From the NCBI GenBank assembly GCA_011109175.1, contig RDEW01000054.1:221885-285884 (forward strand): DNA of 64,000 nucleotides, in the 5' to 3' direction. The stretch comes from Dicyema japonicum. Its lineage: Eukaryota; Dicyemida; Rhombozoa; Dicyemidae. The notes beneath the pieces were generated by a model that saw nothing but the letters and a program-made list of their open reading frames with translations, did no database searches and was not told the origin of the DNA. Numbering within the stretch: position 1 is the stretch's first letter; the number at the start of each line of letters is the position of its first letter. Shown here in pieces: positions 57,986 to 64,000 of the stretch. The translations under genes were made by a program, and so were the position numbers.

Positions 57986-58450
57986 TATTATTATTAATCC
58001 AAGAACACCAATAGTTAAGTTAATTACTAAATTAATTAAGTGATCTCGAAAATCTCAATCAGATTTCTTATTTTCTCCTCGTGCGCCTTCTGGGATCCAA
58101 CATAACTTCTCTGGGGTTTCGGGAATAGGAATTGGAGAGGTATGATGTATACCCTTCTCATAAGACACGTCGTGGCTGTGTATTGTTGAAAGTTGCACTG
58201 CCTGCACAGGGTAGAAAATACTTTTTCATTTTGTCGGATAAGGTCTTCAAGTGATAGGGTATTAATTTTTCTAGTTTCCCGAGATTACTAATAGTAGTGG
58301 CTGTTAAGGGCTGAATGTCCCGGATTCTTTGTTTATTCGTCTATGACAGATTGATTCCCCATTACGTGCAGGCATAGCTGACAGATGACTCAATGAATTG
58401 TTTGTAAAACAATTTCAAAGCTGGGAAAGGGGTTTTAATGCCACCGAAAA
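57980..58450 (-). mobile_element. LINE family A, 5'-truncated; inverted near-copy of 54.68-55.25 kb
   Basis: The 3' tail (TTATTATTATTAATCCAAGA on plus, 57,984-58,003) is followed by the reverse complement of the C-terminal coding part of the 52.3 kb copy (e.g. AAGCTGGGAAAGGGGTTTTA at 58,419-58,438 equals, inverted, 54,68x-54,70x). It is the closest pair of LINE sequences in the window. Confidence 0.85.
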
Positions 58451-58541
58451 TCCAATCCATCTAATATTATTTTATAATAGATCATTAAAATTAATTTTAT
58501 GCAATTTATTAATAATTTAAAATAACATTCTTGTGGTCTTG

Positions 58542-60039
58542 ATGTCCCGTAATTATAAAGAATCAAATAACTCATTGATCGAACAACTGGCTCAAAAATT
58601 ACAAAAGAAAATTATTTCTAAATTTGACACATCAAGTTTTAATAAGTAAATGATTAAATATGTAGTTATAAATACATTATCAAATGAATTTACGAACCAA
58701 TATAAGAACGACAAGAATGTATATATTTTTTGTTAATTAGATTATATCCAATTTTGATCATCTCTCCTCTACTGTGACACAACGAATACTAACTCTGATT
58801 CTAAATCATTGAACTACAATTCTGGTATTTAAATAATTCTATTCATTTATTAACTTAACGAATTGTCAGAATTGATACTATTGATGATAAAAACCAGACA
58901 AAGTTTCTATTTATTTAATTGCCTATTTTCTAGAATTTATAAAGAAATTGAGACGAATAATAGTTTATCCAACTCAGTTTGTCAATTGGATAAGTCATCA
59001 AAAATTGATGAGTCATTTAAACAAAAAAAAAAATATGAAAAAAAAAAAAAAAAAAAAAAAAAAAACAAAAATAAAAGAATTTGAAAATATGAAGGAAACA
59101 AAAATTTTCGATTCACTAAAATCTAATAATTTCCATGTTGAAGAAAAAGATTATTCTGTAGAAAAAGAAGTAACAAATGGTATTATTTACCAAATATAAT
59201 CTTAGATATAAAAAGCGAAATAGAATTATTCGGTAATTTATCTGAAAATTTAAAATCTAAATATTTTACGTCGCTTGAAAATACAATTGATGTAATTTAA
59301 ATGTTAAAATCAGAAATGTTCTGGAATAATTGACATGATAGATCAATCGGAATTCACAATGGATGATCTCGATGATGACAGGTCTTTATGGGTCCAGGAA
59401 TCTCGTTATACAAAAAAATTGAATAACCTGTACCGATTGGAGCATAAACTAAAGCGTAAACCGATTAAACGATCGCGTAAAATTTTTATCCTTAAAGGTT
59501 TTCTAAAACTTTAATAATTTTTAATAGATACTTCTCTCTTTCATTTTTTGAAGAGAGATGTAGAAAATTATGTGAACAAACGTATTAAAAATAAAAATTC
59601 TGATATAATTAATTACAATGAAATATTTGAAGTTGTAAAAAATTCATACAAGACAAATAATATTAAATTAAAGTAACCTTTTTAATATTTTTATATTCAA
59701 TTTATAAATTTTTTATTTTAGTGATGATGAATTAAAGATTGTTTCGAACAATATTTTTCTTAAAGTTGGGAAGGAATTACAGAAGAGGAGAATAGATAAT
59801 ACATTTGAATATTTGGATATATGTGCTAAATCTCAAAATCAAAATGTACAAGAATTAGATCCTGCCAATGCAGATCCTGCTTTATCTGCTATGCTTTCTA
59901 ACAATGATGAATTGTCTCAAATAAAAATGAATGTTTGTCTTTTTTAAATATTTAGTTAATTAAAAATCTGAGGGATGAAAATTTAGGAAATTCAAATTCT
60001 GGTTTTGTTTTATATTTTATGCTATGTAGATTCAATTGA
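58542..60039 (+). CDS. DAXX: DAXX-like histone chaperone / transcription co-repressor
   Basis: DAXX binds H3.3-H4 and works with ATRX at heterochromatin. A probable first exon starts at 58,542 (MSRNYKESNNSLIEQLAQKL). Exons around 58,936-59,180 are lysine/acid rich (YKEIETNNSLSNSVCQLDKS; EFENMKETKIFDSLKSNNFH) and contain a 28-A run at 59,038-59,065 that also switches the open frame. The clear part is 59,186-59,990: IKSEIELFGNLSENLKSKYF, then MDDLDDDRSLWVQESRYTKK and LYRLEHKLKRKPIKRSRKIF (helix bundle), DVENYVNKRIKNKNSDIINY, IFEVVKNSYKTNN, and SDDELKIVSNNIFLKVGKEL, QKRRIDNTFEYLDIC, LDPANADPALSAMLSNNDEL (histone-binding helical domain). This matches DAXX block by block, including the DPALSxxxxxNxxL ending. 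Introns are 22-56 nt. The last exon ends NSGFVLYFMLCRFN-stop, shortly after the histone-binding domain; a long acidic tail as in vertebrates is not seen. Confidence 0.8.
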
Positions 60040-60394
60040 AACGGCGAATTTAAACGATCCAGGTTTTTTAATTTATCTATGTTATAGCATAAAAGATTTA
60101 GTGTATTTTTTAATTCTAAAGATAAAAGATATAACTTGATTTTTTTCAGAAAATCGATTCTTGTTTATTTTAACACTATATATTTAAGGTACTTTTTTTA
60201 TGCCCAATGATAACATGAATTTCATTTTAAATGGATTTTTTTAGATAAATCTAAGATTTTTATTTAAGCTATTAGAGTTTTTTAATAATCTCGTAAATAG
60301 CCGAAATTGAATTTATCCAGTTCTCTCGGTCATATTAGACGTATTTTTTCCCAGCGTCCCGACTTTTCCAAGTAACCAACATTGTGAATCGGTC
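60040..60394. other. AT-rich spacer
   Basis: No gene recognised between the DAXX-like gene and the transposon remnant. Confidence 0.5.
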
Positions 60395-60985
60395 AAAATT
60401 TTGGATTTAAAGTCTAAAAATCACTAACTAGTGATTACCAGCAACATAATGTTCAGTCTTAGCTAAGTTTCTTCCATTTTCTTCAAAATTTCAATAAACT
60501 TACAAATAGTCGGATGATACGCTTCAATTAAAGAATTAAAAGAATGATGACATCCCATGAGACTTATTTGCTTTAGGACCAATAGCTCTCACTACATCAA
60601 AACAGTTCCACAATTTATGGGAAAAACGTGGACAACGACATACTCGGTACGTACTATCTAAATATCTTCTACATAATTCAATACAGGCTGAACTTTTGGA
60701 AAATTGTTGCAATCGCGTAAATGTTCAAAAAAATTAACAGCATGTAATTTTGGGACAAATACGAACTCAGCAAATGGCAGGAACATTACTATAGATAAAG
60801 CGGAGTTTGGGAAATCCGAAAGTACGAATCAGGGAAAACTACCATTTGGCTCCTATTTCGATGGAGATTTCTGGGGTCGTGGGAGAGATGACGGACGCCT
60901 TTCTCTCCAATGTCGGACAAAAGATTGCTCCGAAGAGATGCGAACCTCTCGATGGACGTTGCAGAGGTTAGAAATGGCGATGATC
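60395..60985 (-). mobile_element. MULE-like transposase remnant
   Basis: Minus-strand frames give FAEFVFVPKLHAVNFFEHLR, VQPVLNYVEDI, and further on SSFFNSLIEAYHPTICKFIE followed by ILKKMEET. The order 'xxLAFVPxxDVxxxFExL ... PxLxYFExTYI ... HxxFNxxxxxxHPxIWxFIxxLKxE' is characteristic of MULE-type transposases (often linked to FLYWCH zinc fingers). The catalytic upstream domain is not visible. No terminal repeats found. Confidence 0.65.
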
Positions 60986-61244
60986 CTGGCCTCTTAACTA
61001 AAAGACTTTAGTTGTTTTCTTATAAATAAATATTTTTTTATTAAAGAAGTTGCCTGTAGTCAAGTAGAAATTTCCAGCGGCAAATCTACAAAAGCTTCAA
61101 TATTAATAAGATTCTCATTTTCTTGTGATTCAAGTACTCTTCTTTTTATCTTATGATTAATTCTCTTAGATTCAATATGAGCAATATCGCCAGAATTAAT
61201 GTGCAAGATGTTGTCTTCCTAGGACACTTGCGGAGGATTATGCT

Positions 61245-62080
61245 GTGATCGGGGGACGATCTGGACGAAATCAGGAGGCGAGCAAGACGACGAAAGGGAT
61301 GGAGAAGGCTAACGGAAATAATAGTCGAAAACATGGCACAAGCGAAACCATAAACATTACTAACTGGAAACGCGGACGTGTATTAACTAACTTAAGTGTG
61401 AACTCTGGCCAGACATTTGAGTTTATAATATTATTCATATTTCCTTTTCGTGTAGAAATCCAATTACTTAAACGACTCAAGAATTCTAGCGTCTCATGTG
61501 CAAGGGAAACGGACATTTCAACCGCGAAAGGAACAAACAGAAAATCTTGTAGAACCGCATACATTGCAAGGTTTGATTTCTTGGCCTTCTCAGCGGTAGA
61601 GCCGACTCCAGAGGCACTCTGATGTAGATGTTTTCGGGTTCAAAGGTGAAGATAGTAATCCCATCTGGTCGTGTCCCGTCACGTCTGCAAAAGGCCGACT
61701 GGTTAGAACATAAAAGGGTGTCCAGCGGCGTCCAAAACTCGCCTAATGACTTCGTTCAAGGCCATGTATCTAGTGGATCTTTCCGCACTCTTCCTGCAAT
61801 AGATTGGGTACAGGCCAAGACAGTCAATCTGGTCCCTGCATCGGCATCAATGCGGCACATATACTTTAAATCCGAGTCATAATGAAATCCAAATACGGAT
61901 GCATTCATTATCCAGAAAGTTATCCGAAACTACGTTAGGAATGGCATTGATCTAGGCAGTGCTCTCCAAAAACGCCTCCGAAAACAAACAAACACGGCGA
62001 TGTTGATTAGATGACACCAGCAGATCTTCAAATGACTACCGGTATATAGTATCGTCTGGACCCCGTTAAGAGTTCAGGGA
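61245..62080 (-). mobile_element. Retroelement family D remnant (RPDG restriction-like endonuclease end)
   Basis: Minus strand from about 61,880: CRIDAGTRLTVLACTQSIAG then RVRKDPLDTW, FCRRDGTRPDGITIFTFEPE (the DGxRPDGxT motif), then FLFVPFAVEMSVSLAHETLE and FLSRLSNWISTRKGN, and QRxS-like VWPEFTLK. The pattern equals that of 18.2-18.8 kb, and the two copies support each other. Frames change at least three times. Sequence to 62,120 probably belongs to the same element (HRRVCLFSEAFLE). Confidence 0.65.
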
Positions 62081-62349
62081 AGGTGTGGAAAACGGGTTGA
62101 TATGGTTCCAGGCCTTACGTAAAAAATTCATATTTTTAGGGTTTCTGTGTTATGCAGGCAATACATTTTTGAACTTTTGCATTTGTTACGTTTTCAATCC
62201 TTTTGATGATGTGCAGTTGTTTAATATTTGTGTTTCCTTTTTTGTCCCATACTACGTCGAACATGTTTTTGGACGAAATTAAAAATTTCGTTTTTCCTCC
62301 GAAAAGAAGCCGGTAACCATTTGTTTTAAAATGATAATTAAGACTTATA

Positions 62350-62420
62350 CATAAGCGGGATTCGAACTAGGGGCCATCAGACCTCTTGTCAGGCACTCGT
62401 TATACTAACCCAATTGTAAA
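62350..62420 (-). pseudogene. tRNA-like sequence (pseudo-tRNA or SINE head)
   Basis: On the minus strand GGGTTAGTATAACGAG resembles a D-arm/A-box and CTAGTTCGAATCCCGC a T-arm/B-box, with a GCCTGACAAGAGG anticodon-arm-like stretch between. The acceptor strands do not pair and no good anticodon stem forms, so a functional tRNA is unlikely. Confidence 0.5.
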
Positions 62421-62756
62421 TTTAATTCTAAACGATTTAAACATATCTATCAATCATGATGGCAGCTCTCAAAATCGAAAACTCATTTCCCTAACGATTT
62501 GTAAGAAAATTCGATCAAATAGCTACTCTCTCGATAATCCACTTCCACTCGATACAATTTAGCAGTTTTAAAAACTACTCTCAATAATCTCCAAGTTTTC
62601 TACTGTGGTCGATTCGAAAATAAACTACCCTTCATCGAATGATTTGTCAATAATTTAATATCCGATGATTTTACAGCAATGAATTTACCTAAAACCCAAT
62701 GTCACGATTGGACCTTGACATCTAAATACTCGACTAGATTAAACGTCGTGTTGTGC

Positions 62757-63110
62757 TTTTATTTATTAACCCCAGGCTTACAATCTTTGGTAAGCCCAGC
62801 ACAAACAGTCACAACTAATTAATCCAAGGAAGGAACCCAAGGGAGAACATCTGCTAGCGCCGACCAAATCCATCCTCCAATAGTCCATTACAAGCTTCCG
62901 TTTCAGAAGAGAAGTGGAGAAGTAGGTTCGCTCTCTTCCATTTTCATCACAGGTCCTAAAGTCGCGACATCACTTTATTCTTCGGTGGAAGAGTTTTCAT
63001 AATTTAATTTTCATCAGAGGATTTGCTCAGGGAGAAGGTAGGAATATCCCTTTCAACTACTGTGTCGTGTCAGAAGGACTCGTCGCTTAACAGATGGGAT
63101 CAATATCCAA
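62757..63110 (-). mobile_element. LINE-like or SINE-like 3' end with divergent stem-loop
   Basis: The plus strand reads TTATTTATTAACCCCAGG (62,759-62,776), the usual family A tail, then GGCTTAC-(loop)-GGTAAGCC (62,775-62,796), a stem at the position of the LINE A stem but with different bases. The next 300 bp encode nothing recognisable, so this may be a divergent LINE A subfamily or a non-autonomous element using the same 3' end. Confidence 0.5.
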
Positions 63111-63210
63111 ATTTATCAAAAGTGATTCGATTATTTAATTTTGTGACAAACCAAAATATATTATCAATAAAGAATTGAACTAAAAACAAAAATCAAATAA
63201 GCAGCTAAAC

Positions 63211-63847
<637 letters not shown>

Positions 63848-64000
63848 TTATCGAATAGACTGTGGTTAATAAATATTTAAAAATAATTTATTTAAAAAGA
63901 AACTAATTAAATCATAAATATAATTAATTTGAAAGTCACATGAATTGACTCCTTTTTTCCAACAAATATTATTTAGTTGTTTCACCATTCATTTATAGCC

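Noticed and set aside
60704-60997. 97-codon plus-strand ORF with GRGRDDGR
   Set aside because: The minus strand of the same stretch reads as a MULE-type transposase in the expected block order, so the plus frame is likely chance.
61245-61622. 125-codon plus-strand ORF, Lys/Arg rich
   Set aside because: Antisense of the family D retroelement; the opposite strand shows RPDG and FVPFAVE blocks.
62350-62420. Functional tRNA gene (Val- or Cys-like)
   Set aside because: Promoter-like boxes are present but acceptor and anticodon stems do not pair.

Overview
This window is animal nuclear DNA: AT-rich, with host genes split by extremely short introns (mostly 22-45 nt, several of 22-29 nt) and packed between many decayed non-LTR retrotransposons (LINEs). 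Introns this short, together with animal receptor, ciliary and vesicle-traffic genes, fit a dicyemid mesozoan best (dicyemids are reported to have introns of about 26 nt); an orthonectid or another miniaturised animal cannot be excluded from sequence alone.

Host genes recognised by reading exons across the tiny introns: CFAP184/CCDC96-like axonemal coiled-coil protein (+, 7.1-8.3 kb), VPS11 (-, 11.6-15.1 kb), PRPF19 splicing factor (+, 27.8-29.7 kb), mitochondrial pyruvate dehydrogenase E1 beta PDHB (-, 32.1-33.5 kb), a LAR-type receptor tyrosine phosphatase whose two phosphatase domains look catalytically impaired (-, 38.9-44.5 kb), an unidentified multi-exon gene (-, 44.9-45.7 kb) divergent from PWP2 (+, 45.8-48.7 kb), a calmodulin/troponin C-like EF-hand gene (+, 49.6-50.0 kb), a DAXX-like histone chaperone (+, 58.5-60.0 kb) and calcyphosin (-, 63.2-63.8 kb). 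These are unrelated housekeeping, ciliary and signalling genes, each with its own strand; nothing suggests operon-like co-function.

Mobile DNA fills most of the rest. LINE family A (2A-like peptide, AP-type endonuclease, reverse transcriptase, 3' stem-loop) is present at about 1.5, 4.3, 9.3-11.4, 15.2-18.1, 18.8, 19.1-19.7, 20.0-21.1, 26.2, 27.2, 30-31.8, 33.7-34.3, 34.4-37.3, 52.2-56.5 and 58.0-58.5 kb. LINE family B (endonuclease/RT with a C-terminal 'GHxLR' domain) is at 0-1.4, 2.6-3.7, 23.2-26.2 and 50.1-52.1 kb. Family C (RTE-like) is at 21.1-23.2 kb; Jockey-like remnants lie near 4.6-5.1 and perhaps 8.5-9.0 kb; restriction-like-endonuclease retroelements lie at 18.2-18.8, 56.5-58.0 and 61.2-62.1 kb. 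DNA transposons: a hAT-like element with 8-bp target duplication (2,211-3,914), a pogo/Tigger-like element (37,539-38,380) and a MULE-like remnant (60.4-61.0 kb). A tRNA-derived SINE candidate sits at 26.8-27.15 kb. All LINE reading frames are interrupted by frameshifts or deletions.

The most notable signals are: a 2A-like recoding peptide at the N-terminus of LINE A ORFs, intact in two copies and broken in two different ways in two others; a 3'-terminal stem-loop in LINE A whose arms change together between copies and whose 5' arm encodes the last residues of the ORF; the LAR-like receptor with eroded catalytic motifs; and a hAT-like transposon carrying a LINE fragment truncated at both ends.
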